Shown one piece after another: positions 43,326 to 51,912 of a stretch of DNA of 56,786 nucleotides. Both the position numbers and the translations under genes were made by a program. The stretch comes from Bacteroidales bacterium M5. GTDB taxonomy: Bacteria; Bacteroidota; Bacteroidia; Bacteroidales; Muribaculaceae. The stretch is taken from assembly GCA_001689535.1 (NCBI GenBank), contig LUJP01000105.1:1-56786 (forward strand), read 5' to 3'. The first letter of the stretch is position 1. Each line of letters starts with the position of its first letter. The notes under the pieces are model-generated. The model searched no databases. It saw only the letters and a program-made list of their open reading frames with translations, and was not told where the DNA came from.

Positions 43326-44255
43326 ATGACAAAGAACGTTCTTAAAGCTCATGCAGCCATTCTTATGGCCAATCTCTGCTGGGGCATAAATTCCCCGGTC
43401 ACGAAATCGGTCCTGATGGAAGGCGGCATAAGTCCCATAGCGCTGAGCGCCATCCGTATAGGTGGCGCTTCGCTGCTTTTTCTGCTTCTCGCGATGTTTC
43501 TTCCGCAGTCAGTGGCCCCGCGCGAGAAGATAGCGCGCGCCGATATGTGGAAAATAGTGGCTGCATCGGTGCTGATGATCAGCGCCAACCAGGGCCTCTA
43601 CATCATAGGCATAGGATTCACCAATCCCATCGACTCGGCCGTGATGTGTTCCGTAACTCCCCTTCTCACCATGATTCTTGCCGCATGGCTGCTCCATTAT
43701 CCCGTTACGCGGCTGAAACTTCTCGGTGTTGTCATGGGAATGGCCGGTGTGATAATGCTCGTATGGGGCAACCGGGCCGGTGCCATGGCACCCAATCCCG
43801 TGCTCGGCGACCTGTTGTGTCTGGGAGCGCAGATGGCCGCAGCTCTCTACTATGTGCTTTTCATGGGACTTATAGAGCGCTATCATCCCTTCACGCTCAT
43901 GAAGTGGATGTTTTATATCTCTGCCCTCACCTACGTGCCGCTATGTCTTCCGGAACTTATTGATGCCGATTATGCGGCCGTTTCCGTAAGCGGCTGGGGT
44001 GGAATCGCATTCATTATCGTATTCGCCACCGTTCTCTCCTACCTCGCTATCCCCTACGCTCAGCGCTGGCTTAGGCCTACGGTGGTGAGCATCTACAATT
44101 ATCTCCAACCCGTGGCGGCGGCCATAGTAGCCGTGTGGATTGGAGTGGGAAGTATCAGCGCCGCCAAACTCGCCGCCATCGCCCTGATTTTTGTGGGTGT
44201 ATATTTCGTAACCGCTGGTACCAGAGGCTCACACAGTGCTAAGCCTACTCCTTGA
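43326..44255 (+). CDS. EamA/DMT family transporter
   Basis: A 309-residue membrane protein with ten hydrophobic helices in two EamA repeats (about 5-145 and 155-295), the drug/metabolite transporter superfamily. Typical pieces are AILMANLCWGINSPVTKSVL, ANQGLYIIGIGFTNPIDSAVMCSVTPLLTMILA (split over two helices) and AQRWLRPTVVSIYNYLQPVAAAIVA. The substrate cannot be told. The last 11 bases overlap the convergent upp gene. Confidence 0.92.
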   Translation: MTKNVLKAHAAILMANLCWGINSPVTKSVLMEGGISPIALSAIRIGGASLLFLLLAMFLPQSVAPREKIARADMWKIVAASVLMISANQGLYIIGIGFTNPIDSAVMCSVTPLLTMILAAWLLHYPVTRLKLLGVVMGMAGVIMLVWGNRAGAMAPNPVLGDLLCLGAQMAAALYYVLFMGLIERYHPFTLMKWMFYISALTYVPLCLPELIDADYAAVSVSGWGGIAFIIVFATVLSYLAIPYAQRWLRPTVVSIYNYLQPVAAAIVAVWIGVGSISAAKLAAIALIFVGVYFVTAGTRGSHSAKPTP

Positions 44256-44898
44256 TGCCGTAGGCAAGGTCGCCCGCGTCGCCCAGACCCGGCACTATAT
44301 ATGAATGTGAGTTGATTTCGTCGTCTACAGCTGCTACCCACACCGTGGTACGTTCGTCGGGGAAAGTGTTTTTTACATATTCAATGGCCTGACGTGAGGC
44401 AATCACCGATGCCACATGCACCTTGGCAGGAGTACCTTTGGTGAGGAGTGCGCGATAGCTCAGTTCCATCGATGCGCCAGTGGCAAGCATCGGATCGGCT
44501 ATTATCAGTGTCTTTCCGTCGAGTTTCGGAGAAGCAAGATATTCTATGAACACATCGAAATTCTCCTTTTCCTTGTATTTTCTGTAAGCCGATACAAAGG
44601 CATTCTGGCTATGGTCGAATATATTGAGGAACCCTTTATGGAAAGGAACGCCCGCGCGGAAAATAGTGGCGAGAACCACATCCTCGTCGAGCACCGGACT
44701 CATGCACGGGGCCAGAGGCGTCTCAATCTCCTCCATCCGGTAGCGCATGGTCTTACTTATCTCATAGGCCATAATCTCGCCTATGCGTTCCAGATTGGCG
44801 CGGAACCGAAGCATATCCGTCTGCTTATTCACGTCGCGTAATTCTGTCATATACTGTCCGATGATACTCGGCGTCTGAGCGAAATCTATTACTTCCAT
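44245..44898 (-). CDS. upp: Uracil phosphoribosyltransferase
   Basis: A 217-residue enzyme that converts uracil and PRPP to UMP in pyrimidine salvage. It shows the PRPP-binding loop LIIADPMLATGASMEL, an ATIFRAGVPFHKGFL stretch and the C-terminal uracil-binding region SYIVPGLGDAGDLAYG, both typical. Its 3' end overlaps the convergent transporter gene by 11 bases, and a -7 box lies 22 bases upstream of its start. Confidence 0.95.
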   Translation of the reverse strand: MEVIDFAQTPSIIGQYMTELRDVNKQTDMLRFRANLERIGEIMAYEISKTMRYRMEEIETPLAPCMSPVLDEDVVLATIFRAGVPFHKGFLNIFDHSQNAFVSAYRKYKEKENFDVFIEYLASPKLDGKTLIIADPMLATGASMELSYRALLTKGTPAKVHVASVIASRQAIEYVKNTFPDERTTVWVAAVDDEINSHSYIVPGLGDAGDLAYGIKE

Positions 44899-44920
44899 CG
44901 TGCTGTTTGTTTATTCAGAG

Positions 44921-44928
44921 CAAAGATA
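44921..44928 (-). promoter_or_regulatory. upp promoter -7 box (TATCTTTG)
   Basis: TATCTTTG on the minus strand fits TAnnTTTG, 22 bases before the upp start. A TTG-like element is found only at a wider spacing of 24 bases. Confidence 0.55.
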
Positions 44929-44983
44929 AAACAATTATCAGTGCAGTAAGTGCAAAAACGCTCTAAAATATTCGCCGGGGGTT

Positions 44984-45604
44984 TCAATGGCTGGTTATGC
45001 GGCGGATGTTAGCGGCGCTCAGTGCCATGATTTCCTGGGGGGAGCTTCCGCGGGCGTCGGCTACGCGCGCGGCTACCTCAGATATGTCAACAGGAGCGTC
45101 ATCCGTTTCGATGAAGAGGCTTTCTTCCGGAATCATCGCGGTGATGAGAGGGTTAAAACGATAGCCGAGTGATATTTTCAGTCCGCGTCTGAGAAGCTGT
45201 CGGCATAGCTGGGGACTTCCGCGGAATCCGTGGACAATCCATGGTGTTTCCGGCCGCAGAAGGCGTTGCTGCTCCAGAAGTGCGTCCCAGGCTTTCACGC
45301 AGTGTATTATGAGCGGTTTTCCGAGTCTTTCGGCAAGGAGTGTCTGATGGTGGAATACCTTTGTCTGTATGTCAGCCGAAGGGCCGCGCAGAGTGTCGAA
45401 TCCGGCCTCACCTATCGCTACCACCTGCGGGTCGGTGGCAAGCTCGTCGAGAAGTTCTATCCGATTCTCTGATGCATGCCAGGGGTGTATGCCTACGCTC
45501 TGGAGCTGCGGCGCATCGAGCAGCGTGAACGTGGCCGAACGGTCGGTTATGGCCGCGAGCGATGGGGCATGTGAATGTAGATTGCAGACCATGGAAAAAC
45601 GCAC
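44984..45604 (-). CDS. TatD-family metal-dependent hydrolase
   Basis: A 206-residue TIM-barrel hydrolase of the TatD type, a metal-dependent nuclease or phosphoesterase family. Metal-binding motifs seen are the N-terminal HSH in CNLHSHAPS, GEAGFD with the bridging Glu, IIHCVKAWD, VHGFRGS and IETDDAP. It is shorter than typical members (about 250-260), losing a little in loops but keeping the ligands. It is last in the yidD-rnpA-hemD set, 12 bases after yidD. Confidence 0.88.
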   Translation of the reverse strand: MRFSMVCNLHSHAPSLAAITDRSATFTLLDAPQLQSVGIHPWHASENRIELLDELATDPQVVAIGEAGFDTLRGPSADIQTKVFHHQTLLAERLGKPLIIHCVKAWDALLEQQRLLRPETPWIVHGFRGSPQLCRQLLRRGLKISLGYRFNPLITAMIPEESLFIETDDAPVDISEVAARVADARGSSPQEIMALSAANIRRITSH

Positions 45605-45616
45605 AGAACACCGCTT

Positions 45617-45829
45617 TCACGGCACCGGATCATAACCTGAGCCTCCCCACGGATGGCAGCGCAATATGCGGCGCAGTGCCAGCCACATTCCTTTTAAGGG
45701 ACCGTGTTTCATGATGGCCTCGATGGCATACTGGCTGCATGTGGGCGTGAAACGGCATACCGCCGGAAACATAGGCGATATGCACAGTTGATAAAATCTT
45801 ATGGGGAGAATCAGCAGGCGTCGCAGCAT
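45617..45829 (-). CDS. yidD: Membrane protein insertion efficiency factor YidD
   Basis: A 70-residue protein of the YidD family: LILPIRFYQLCISPMFPAVCRFTPTC carries the conserved Arg-Tyr...Cys-Arg-Phe-x-Pro-x-Cys-Ser-x-Tyr pattern, ending in RILRCHPWGGSGYDPVP. It helps the YidC insertase integrate membrane proteins, at the inner membrane. It overlaps rnpA by 19 bases, the classic rnpA-yidD arrangement. Confidence 0.96.
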   Translation of the reverse strand: MLRRLLILPIRFYQLCISPMFPAVCRFTPTCSQYAIEAIMKHGPLKGMWLALRRILRCHPWGGSGYDPVP

Positions 45830-46230
45830 TGTCTGATACGATCCATTATGCGCCGTACGGAGCGGCAGGCGTCGTCAAATGATGTCAGTTTGTCGGCCAC
45901 ATACACAAAGGCTATGTCCACGCCCAGCCGGCCGTCGGCCTGGCGGTCGGTAAGTCGGTAGGCCTCGCGCATGAGCCTGCGCATCCTCACGCGGTCCACG
46001 GCATGGCGCAGCCGCTTCTTGGGCACGGATATCAGGAATTTGTTGAAGTGTCTGCCGTCATCTTCCGGTCGGCGCCACACTGCTCTCCACGGATAGGCCA
46101 TGACTGACCGGCCGGAATGCTGCTTGCGGGCTTCCGGGCTGAAGAGAGATTCGATGGCTGTCAGGCTACAGAGTTTCTCGCACTTATATAGCCTGTTACC
46201 CTTCAACGCTGCTTTTTGCGGGTGTTTCAA
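45811..46230 (-). CDS. rnpA: Ribonuclease P protein component
   Basis: A 139-residue basic protein that assists the RNase P RNA in removing tRNA leaders. The RNR-type motif reads VDRVRMRRLMREAYRL, and FNKFLISVPKKRLRHA precedes it. The N-terminal YKCEKLCSLTAIESLF is the usual RnpA start region. It overlaps hemD by 35 bases at the start and yidD at the end; the ATG I use is the first one that gives a complete N-terminal domain. No RNase P RNA gene is visible here. Confidence 0.92.
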   Translation of the reverse strand: MKHPQKAALKGNRLYKCEKLCSLTAIESLFSPEARKQHSGRSVMAYPWRAVWRRPEDDGRHFNKFLISVPKKRLRHAVDRVRMRRLMREAYRLTDRQADGRLGVDIAFVYVADKLTSFDDACRSVRRIMDRIRQCCDAC

Positions 46231-46975
46231 GGTTTTCGCTCAGGAACAAGTCGAGAGCGGCTGTCATTGACGGCGCTTTTACCGACGGTGCCTCCATGTC
46301 AAGACGCAACCCGGCATCTTTCACTGCCTGTGCTGTGGTAGTGCCGAAGCAACCTATCTGTATTTCGTCCTGCTTGAATTCGGGGAAATTCTTCAGAAGC
46401 GATTTGATTCCTGAAGGGCTGAAGAAGAGAAGCATGTCGTAATCGAAAGGCTCGTCGGGACCGAAGTCATTGCTTACCGTGCGGTACATAATGGCTTTTG
46501 TGTAGTTGATGTTGTTGGCGTCGAGCACATTGGTGTCGTCCTTATGCACATCGCTCACGGCAAAGAGATATTTCTCCTTGTTATGCTTCAGCAGGAAGGG
46601 CACCAGATCGTCGAGTTTGCCGGTGGTGCCGTGGAAAATCTTGCGTTTACGGTACACTATATACTTCTGCAGATAGAGGGCAATCGACTCTGTGGTGCAG
46701 AAATACTTCATAGTGTCGGGAATGGCTATTCGCATCTCCTCGCAGAGACGGAAATAATGGTCAATCGCGGTCCTTGCCGTGAATATCACGGCCGTAAAAT
46801 CGGAAATAGCTATTTTCGACTGACGGAATTCCTTGGCGGTGAGACCCTCCACTTTTATGAAAGGTCGGAAATCAATCTGTATGCCGTACTTTTCGGCTAT
46901 TTCATAGTAAGGTGACTTATCGGATGCGGGCTTGGGTTGTGATACCAGAACTTTCTTAACTTTCACGTCAGACAA
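46196..46975 (-). CDS. hemD: Uroporphyrinogen-III synthase HemD
   Basis: A 259-residue enzyme closing hydroxymethylbilane to uroporphyrinogen III. This weakly conserved family shows two Rossmann-like halves: KVLVSQPKP...DFTAVIFTARTAIDHYF in the first and KYLFAVSDVHKDD...LLFFSPSGIKSLL...GCFGTTTAQAVKDAG in the second, which is the usual Bacteroidetes form. Other heme genes are absent here. A -7 box inside the DUF4271 gene could start transcription of hemD-rnpA-yidD-tatD. Confidence 0.85.
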   Translation of the reverse strand: MSDVKVKKVLVSQPKPASDKSPYYEIAEKYGIQIDFRPFIKVEGLTAKEFRQSKIAISDFTAVIFTARTAIDHYFRLCEEMRIAIPDTMKYFCTTESIALYLQKYIVYRKRKIFHGTTGKLDDLVPFLLKHNKEKYLFAVSDVHKDDTNVLDANNINYTKAIMYRTVSNDFGPDEPFDYDMLLFFSPSGIKSLLKNFPEFKQDEIQIGCFGTTTAQAVKDAGLRLDMEAPSVKAPSMTAALDLFLSENLETPAKSSVEG

Positions 46976-46990
46976 AAATTAAAATATGCT

Positions 46991-47830
46991 TTACATAAAA
47001 TTACAGAGAAAGAAAATTCCTCGTCCGCAGACAAGGATAGGGATAATTTCCAGGCTGCAAAGGTACAAAATAAAGTAGAATAACGAGAATACATTCTCGT
47101 AAAAAATTCTAAATCCCTTGATTATGAATATCACACGCGCTGTAATATACAGCAATAGCCCGATAGCGCAGAGCGTGCCGGATATGTTGGGATTGAAGAG
47201 CGACAGCAGCGCTGGTACCGCCATAAATATCCCCAGAAACGACTGGGAGGCATTGAAGCCGCGTATCCACTGCGTGCGCCCTGCGTTGCCTGTAAAAGCA
47301 AAGCCAACAGTCTGGTAAGCAATCAGCTGGAATAAGTAAAGCAATATTGCCGCTCCGCTCAGAGAAGCTATGCTCACGAAGCTGCCGGGAGTGGGGATGC
47401 CTGCGGTCTGAAGGGCCGCGTAGGCCATTATGCCTTCGCAAAGGCATGTCAGAAGCAGAAGCGAGATCATCACGCGTTCCTCTCCCACGGTATGCTCGTC
47501 GAAAACGTTGTCGCGTGCGCGCACGCTGAACAGATTCTGCCATACCACTTTGAAGTAAGATGAGAAATGGTGGAAGTTGACTGCTATTATCAGGAATACC
47601 GCCAGCACCATACTCATCACCCCCGTGTCGTACCCTGGCAGCGGATGTCGGGGAATGGCTTCGAGCCCGCGTGTGTATGGCACCACTCCGGTGTGTACAC
47701 CCGGGATGGCTACCGTGGTCGGTGCCTCATCGAAAGAGCATTCATGGTCCTCACCGGCGTGTGGCTGTACGGCTACCGCCACGGGTGCGGCCGCTATGGA
47801 GTCAGTCGGTGTAATTGGAGCGTATGGCAT
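46991..47830 (-). CDS. DUF4271 membrane protein
   Basis: A 279-residue integral membrane protein of the Bacteroidetes DUF4271 family. After a roughly 80-residue Ala/Pro-rich N-terminal part come about seven helices; conserved are the segment FNASQSFLGIFMAVPALLSLF and the end ITARVIFIIKGFRIFYENVFSLFYFILYLCSLEIIPIL (broken over two helices). Function unknown. It commonly stands beside hemD in Bacteroidetes as I recall, and shares one base with the LOG-family gene upstream. Confidence 0.82.
   Translation of the reverse strand: MPYAPITPTDSIAAAPVAVAVQPHAGEDHECSFDEAPTTVAIPGVHTGVVPYTRGLEAIPRHPLPGYDTGVMSMVLAVFLIIAVNFHHFSSYFKVVWQNLFSVRARDNVFDEHTVGEERVMISLLLLTCLCEGIMAYAALQTAGIPTPGSFVSIASLSGAAILLYLFQLIAYQTVGFAFTGNAGRTQWIRGFNASQSFLGIFMAVPALLSLFNPNISGTLCAIGLLLYITARVIFIIKGFRIFYENVFSLFYFILYLCSLEIIPILVCGRGIFFLCNFM
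47058..47065 (-). promoter_or_regulatory. Internal -7 box (TACCTTTG) before hemD
   Basis: TACCTTTG on the minus strand fits TAnnTTTG and lies inside the last codons of the DUF4271 gene, about 83 bases before the hemD start. No -33 TTG at the correct distance. Confidence 0.4.
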
Positions 47831-48417
47831 CAGTGGATTTTCTGGGGAAAGGTGGAGATGTCAACGGGTTTGAGAGCCAATTCTATGGCTTCCCGGGGTG
47901 TGGAGGCCACGTCCCACAGCGCGGCGTGTGCCTCAAACATGAATCCTTCGGCTATGGCGCGGGAAAGCATCTGAAGCATCGGGTCGTAATAACCGCGGGT
48001 GTTGAGTATCACCACCCGTCCGCGGAACAGTCCCAGCTGACGCCATGTGATTATCTCCATCAGTTCCTCGAAGGTTCCGCATCCGCCGGCACACGCTATT
48101 GCGGCCATGCTCATGGAGGCCATGGCGCGTTTGCGCGAGTGCATGCCGTCGGTCACTATTACTTCCGAAAGGTCCGGGTGCTGCCAAGAGTTTTTCATCA
48201 TGAATTCCGGAAGCACTCCTATGGTCTTCCCTCCCTCGGCTATGGCACCCTCTATGGCGGCCTTCATAATGCCGGCTTTGCCGCCGCCACACACCAGCGG
48301 ATGACCCGAAAGGGCTATCAGTCGGCCGAGCTGCCGCCCGTCGTCGGTGTAACAAGGATCGATTATGCTGCTTGAAGCGCCATACACGCATATAGCGTCC
48401 GTAGTCTTATTTTCCAT
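47830..48417 (-). CDS. LOG family protein (TIGR00730-like Rossmann fold)
   Basis: A 195-residue protein of the LOG/lysine-decarboxylase-like family; some members are cytokinin-riboside 5'-monophosphate phosphoribohydrolases. Conserved parts are ICVYGASSS at the start, LVCGGGKAGIMKAAIEGAI and the PGGxGTxxE-type active site, here AGGCGTFEELMEIITWRQLG with Gly-Gly-Cys-Gly-Thr in place of the usual Gly-Gly-Tyr/Ile-Gly-Thr. True substrate in this organism unknown. It leads the minus-strand set with DUF4271 and hemD. Confidence 0.88.
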   Translation of the reverse strand: MENKTTDAICVYGASSSIIDPCYTDDGRQLGRLIALSGHPLVCGGGKAGIMKAAIEGAIAEGGKTIGVLPEFMMKNSWQHPDLSEVIVTDGMHSRKRAMASMSMAAIACAGGCGTFEELMEIITWRQLGLFRGRVVILNTRGYYDPMLQMLSRAIAEGFMFEAHAALWDVASTPREAIELALKPVDISTFPQKIH

Positions 48418-48437
48418 AACAGGGTAGGTTTGAACCG

Positions 48438-48445
48438 CAAAATTA
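48438..48445 (-). promoter_or_regulatory. Promoter -7 box (TAATTTTG) for the LOG-family gene
   Basis: TAATTTTG on the minus strand fits TAnnTTTG, 20 bases from the start codon; no clear -33 element. Confidence 0.5.
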
Positions 48446-48590
48446 CAAAAATTTACCGGGCCTGCGGCAGTGTTGCCCCATTTATTGTCTTACCGCCCCC
48501 CCCATATCGTCCGGCAGGCTCTAATGGTTGTCCCACAGGCTGTAAAGGTTATTTATGGCCACGTTGTTAAGAAATCTCGTGATTCTTGTC

Positions 48591-48598
48591 TATATTTG
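48591..48598 (+). promoter_or_regulatory. panB promoter -7 box (TATATTTG)
   Basis: TATATTTG matches TAnnTTTG exactly and lies 19 bases before the panB ATG. A TTG at 48564-48566 sits 24 bases upstream, a little far. The longer frame opening at 48555 would run through this promoter, so the start at 48618 is preferred. Confidence 0.65.
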
Positions 48599-48617
48599 CA
48601 GCCTAAAATTTAGAGAT

Positions 48618-49439
48618 ATGTCGACTTACAACGAAACTAAACGCACAAAAGTGACCACCGCCACTCTTCTTGAGATGAAGCGTAACGGTGAGAAGATAGC
48701 AGCTCTTACATCCTACGATTACACAATGGCCTCGATTGTTGACGCGGCCGGCGTTGACTTCATACTGGTGGGTGACTCGGCATCCAATGTGATGCTCGGT
48801 AACGAAACCACCCTCCCCATTACTCTGGACGACATGATAACCTTCGCAAAAGGCGTGGTGCGCGGCGCGCGGCGCGCTTTCGTGGTGGTTGACCTCCCTT
48901 TCGGCACATATCAGGGCGACGCTCTGCAGGCCTACCATTCGGCAGTGCGCGTAATGCGCGAGACCGGAGCCGCTGCTGTGAAGCTCGAGGGCGGCAAGGA
49001 AATACTTCCTTCCATAGAGAAGATACTTTCGGCAGGCATACCGGTGGTAGGCCATCTGGGACTCACGCCTCAGTCCATAAATAAGTTCGGTGGCTACGGT
49101 CTCCGCGCCAAGGAGGATGCCGAGGCCCAGCGTCTGATCGACGACGCCCACCTGCTCGACGACGCCGGCGTGTGCGCCATCGTTCTCGAAAAGGTTCCCT
49201 CGGCTCTTGCCGCCCGCGTTACCCGCGAGGTAAGCGTTCCGGTGATAGGCATCGGCGCCGGCTCCGAGGTCGACGGCCAGATTCTCGTTGTGCAGGATAT
49301 GCTGGGTATGAACAAGGCTTTCAAGCCCAAATTCGTGCGTCGGTTCGCCGATGTGGAGGAAGCCATGACCAAGGGTCTCACAGCCTACGTCGACGCTGTG
49401 AAGACGGTTGATTTCCCCAACTCCGGCGAGCAGTATTGA
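48618..49439 (+). CDS. panB: 3-methyl-2-oxobutanoate hydroxymethyltransferase PanB
   Basis: A 273-residue enzyme for the first step of pantothenate synthesis, making ketopantoate. Mg-binding and active-site parts are LVGDSASNVMLGNETTLPIT, VVVDLPFGTYQ, AAAVKLEGGKE, IPVVGHLGLTPQSINKFGGY and the catalytic Glu in VLEKVPSALA, then VPVIGIGAGSEVDGQILV. The start MSTYNETKRTK was chosen over an upstream frame extension that covers the promoter. It shares one base with the MATE gene (TGATG). Confidence 0.97.
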   Translation: MSTYNETKRTKVTTATLLEMKRNGEKIAALTSYDYTMASIVDAAGVDFILVGDSASNVMLGNETTLPITLDDMITFAKGVVRGARRAFVVVDLPFGTYQGDALQAYHSAVRVMRETGAAAVKLEGGKEILPSIEKILSAGIPVVGHLGLTPQSINKFGGYGLRAKEDAEAQRLIDDAHLLDDAGVCAIVLEKVPSALAARVTREVSVPVIGIGAGSEVDGQILVVQDMLGMNKAFKPKFVRRFADVEEAMTKGLTAYVDAVKTVDFPNSGEQY

Positions 49440-50791
49440 TGAGGGCTTCGCAAGAGTCGGGCTCTCCCCTCTGGATTAAGATTCTCAAGCTCGGTCTGCC
49501 CATTCTCATTGGGCAGCTGGGCATGATTGTGGTGGGATTTGCCGATACCAAGATGGTCGGCCTCTATTCCACCGCCTCGCTCGCATCCGCCTCGTTTGTC
49601 AACAATCTTTTCAATACGGCCATATTCGCCTGCATCGGTTTCACCTACGGTCTTACTCCGCTGGTGGGCGCCCTGTTCAGCCAGAAGCGCTACAGCGAGA
49701 TTGGTGCTATGGTGCGCAGCGGTCTGCTGGTGAATGCGCTTTTCACGCTGATTCCGATAGCCGTGATGACGGTGGTCTATTTCAATCTCCACCGTCTGGG
49801 GCAGCCCGAGGAACTGCTGCCCCTCATCCGCCCATATTTTCTGATATATCTGGCGGGTGTGCTGCCCATTTCGGTGTTCAATGTGTTTGCGCAGTGGAGC
49901 TATGCCATAAACCGCACCCGCATGCCCATGTGGATAATCCTGGCGGCCAATGTGGTGAATATCGCCGGCAATTATTTGCTGATTTATGGTAATTTCGGAT
50001 TCCCGGAACTTGGCCTTACGGGCGCGGGAATAGCCACGCTTCTGTCGCGTGTGCTGTGCATGGTAGCCATCATCCTGGTGTTTGCCACCGGGAAGGCTTA
50101 CCGCCCTTATTTCAAAGGTTTCATGGGCCAGCGGGCATCGTCGGGCACATTCCGGCGCATCAACGTCACCTCGTGGCCGGTGTCGCTGCAGATGATGTTT
50201 GAGTCGGGTTCGTTTACCGCCGCCGCTATCATGGCCGGATGGCTGGGCGCGGTGTCGCTGGCCGCTTTCCAGGTGATTGTGATTATCGGCACTCTCGGTT
50301 TCTGCGTATATTACAGTATGGCGGCCGCGGTGTCGGTGCTTGTGGCCAATGCGGCCGGACAGAACGACTGCGGCCTGATGCGGCGCACAGCCATGTCGGG
50401 CTATCGCATACTTCTGATTCTCGCCACATGCTCCTCCGCTCTGTTTATCTTCTGCGGTCCGGCCATAATGCACCAGTTCACCCGTGACCCTGCGGTGCTC
50501 TCGCTTGCGCTTACGCTGATTGTGCCGCTGGTGCTCTATCAGTATGGCGATGCCACCCAGATATGTTTTGCCAACGCGCTGCGCGGCACCTCCAATGTGA
50601 TGCCGATGATGTGGATTTCACTTGTGTGCTACGTGGTGATCGGAGTCCCCTCCACCTATCTGCTCGGATTCGTCGCCGACATGGGCTCCTACGGTATAAT
50701 ACTGAGTTTCTCGGTGTCGCTTTTCCTTGCCGCAGCCTTGTTTCTGGTGTGCTTTTTCCGCACCACGCGCCGCATCGGCGCCACAGCCTGA
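49439..50791 (+). CDS. MATE family efflux transporter
   Basis: A 450-residue protein with about 12 transmembrane helices in two halves of the MATE fold. The start region is ILKLGLPILIGQLGMIVVGFADTKMVG, and mid-sequence motifs GLTPLVGALFSQKRYSEIG and VANAAGQNDCGLMRR belong to the family. It probably exports cationic drugs or metabolites with Na+ or H+. Its ATG overlaps the panB stop codon (TGATG), showing coupled translation. Confidence 0.92.
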   Translation: MRASQESGSPLWIKILKLGLPILIGQLGMIVVGFADTKMVGLYSTASLASASFVNNLFNTAIFACIGFTYGLTPLVGALFSQKRYSEIGAMVRSGLLVNALFTLIPIAVMTVVYFNLHRLGQPEELLPLIRPYFLIYLAGVLPISVFNVFAQWSYAINRTRMPMWIILAANVVNIAGNYLLIYGNFGFPELGLTGAGIATLLSRVLCMVAIILVFATGKAYRPYFKGFMGQRASSGTFRRINVTSWPVSLQMMFESGSFTAAAIMAGWLGAVSLAAFQVIVIIGTLGFCVYYSMAAAVSVLVANAAGQNDCGLMRRTAMSGYRILLILATCSSALFIFCGPAIMHQFTRDPAVLSLALTLIVPLVLYQYGDATQICFANALRGTSNVMPMMWISLVCYVVIGVPSTYLLGFVADMGSYGIILSFSVSLFLAAALFLVCFFRTTRRIGATA

Positions 50792-50808
50792 CGGTCAGAA
50801 ATACAAAA

Positions 50809-51906
50809 TCAGTGCTTTAATTCCACTTTGGTTGTGGGTGGCAACTGTGAGTTGCGCTCGTCTACGGCCGCTATCACCTCGTGGGCCAGATGCATGAACG
50901 CATGCCCGGCCACGGAGTCGGCCATCGCTATGGGCTCGCCAGCATCGCCAGCATCGCATATCGACCCTACCACCGGCAGTTGCGCGAGCAGACGCACACC
51001 CAGCTCCTTGGCCAGGCGCACACCACCTTCGCGTCCGAATATGTAGTAGCGCTCGTCGGGATGTTTCTCGGGAGTGAACCATGCCATGTTTTCCACCAGT
51101 CCGAGCACGGGCACGTTTACCTTGTCGCCCATGAACATGGCTATGCCCTTGCGTGCGTCGGCAAGAGCCACCTCCTGGGGGGTGGTGACAACCACCACGC
51201 CGGTTATTGGCAGCGTCTGCACAAGTGTGAGATGGATGTCGCTCGTTCCGGGAGGCATGTCAATCAGAAAGTAGTCCAGCTCGCCCCAGTCAGCTTCGCC
51301 TATGAGCTGTTTGAGGGCGTTCGAAGCCATGCTTCCGCGCCACAGCACGGGCGCATTCTTGTCAACGAGAAATCCTATGGAGAGCACCTTCACGCCGTAG
51401 CGTTCGGCGGGAATTATGAGCTGGCGTCCGTCAACCTCGTGCATATATAGTTCCTGGTCTTCCACTCCGAACATCTTGGGAACCGACGGGCCGAATATGT
51501 CGGCATCAAGCAGCCCCACCTTGTAGCCTTCGCGGGCCAGAGCCACAGCAAGGTTGCTGGCCACAGTGGATTTTCCCACGCCGCCTTTTCCCGACGAGAT
51601 GCCCACTATGTTTTTCACTCCCGGAAGCAGCGGAGCTTTCTCGGGCATGGGCTTGAGGCTGCGGGTGGCCACGCTCACCTCCACATCGGGTCCTACGTAT
51701 GTGTGTATGGCAGCCTCGGTTGCTTTCACAAGCGATTTCATGAAGGGGTCGGTGGGTTTCTCAAACTCCAGAGTGAAGCTTACCTTGCGGCCGTCTATGC
51801 GGATGTCGTCGGCCACCATGCCGAGTTCCACAATGTTTTTGCCGTTGCCGGGATAGCGCACGTTGCGCAGGGCGTCGGTGATGAGCGAGGGATATAGTCG
51901 ATCCAT
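50809..51906 (-). CDS. Mrp/NBP35-type Fe-S carrier ATPase
   Basis: A 365-residue protein of the Mrp (ApbC) family, carrier of Fe-S clusters. An N-terminal MIP18/DUF59-like domain (about 1-90) precedes the P-loop NTPase: GISSGKGGVGKSTVASNLAVALA (deviant Walker A), DADIFGPSVPKMFG, LIDMPPGTSDIHLTLVQ and VVVTTPQEVALADARKGI. The CXXC that binds a cluster in many members is not seen; the place reads AWFTPEKHPDERYYIFG, which I recall as common in Bacteroidetes. It converges with the MATE gene, ending 18 bases away. Confidence 0.93.
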   Translation of the reverse strand: MDRLYPSLITDALRNVRYPGNGKNIVELGMVADDIRIDGRKVSFTLEFEKPTDPFMKSLVKATEAAIHTYVGPDVEVSVATRSLKPMPEKAPLLPGVKNIVGISSGKGGVGKSTVASNLAVALAREGYKVGLLDADIFGPSVPKMFGVEDQELYMHEVDGRQLIIPAERYGVKVLSIGFLVDKNAPVLWRGSMASNALKQLIGEADWGELDYFLIDMPPGTSDIHLTLVQTLPITGVVVVTTPQEVALADARKGIAMFMGDKVNVPVLGLVENMAWFTPEKHPDERYYIFGREGGVRLAKELGVRLLAQLPVVGSICDAGDAGEPIAMADSVAGHAFMHLAHEVIAAVDERNSQLPPTTKVELKH

Positions 51907-51912
51907 ATATTT

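Noticed and set aside
48555..48617. A 21-residue N-terminal extension of PanB
   Set aside because: It covers an exact -7 box and lies outside the family's normal N terminus.
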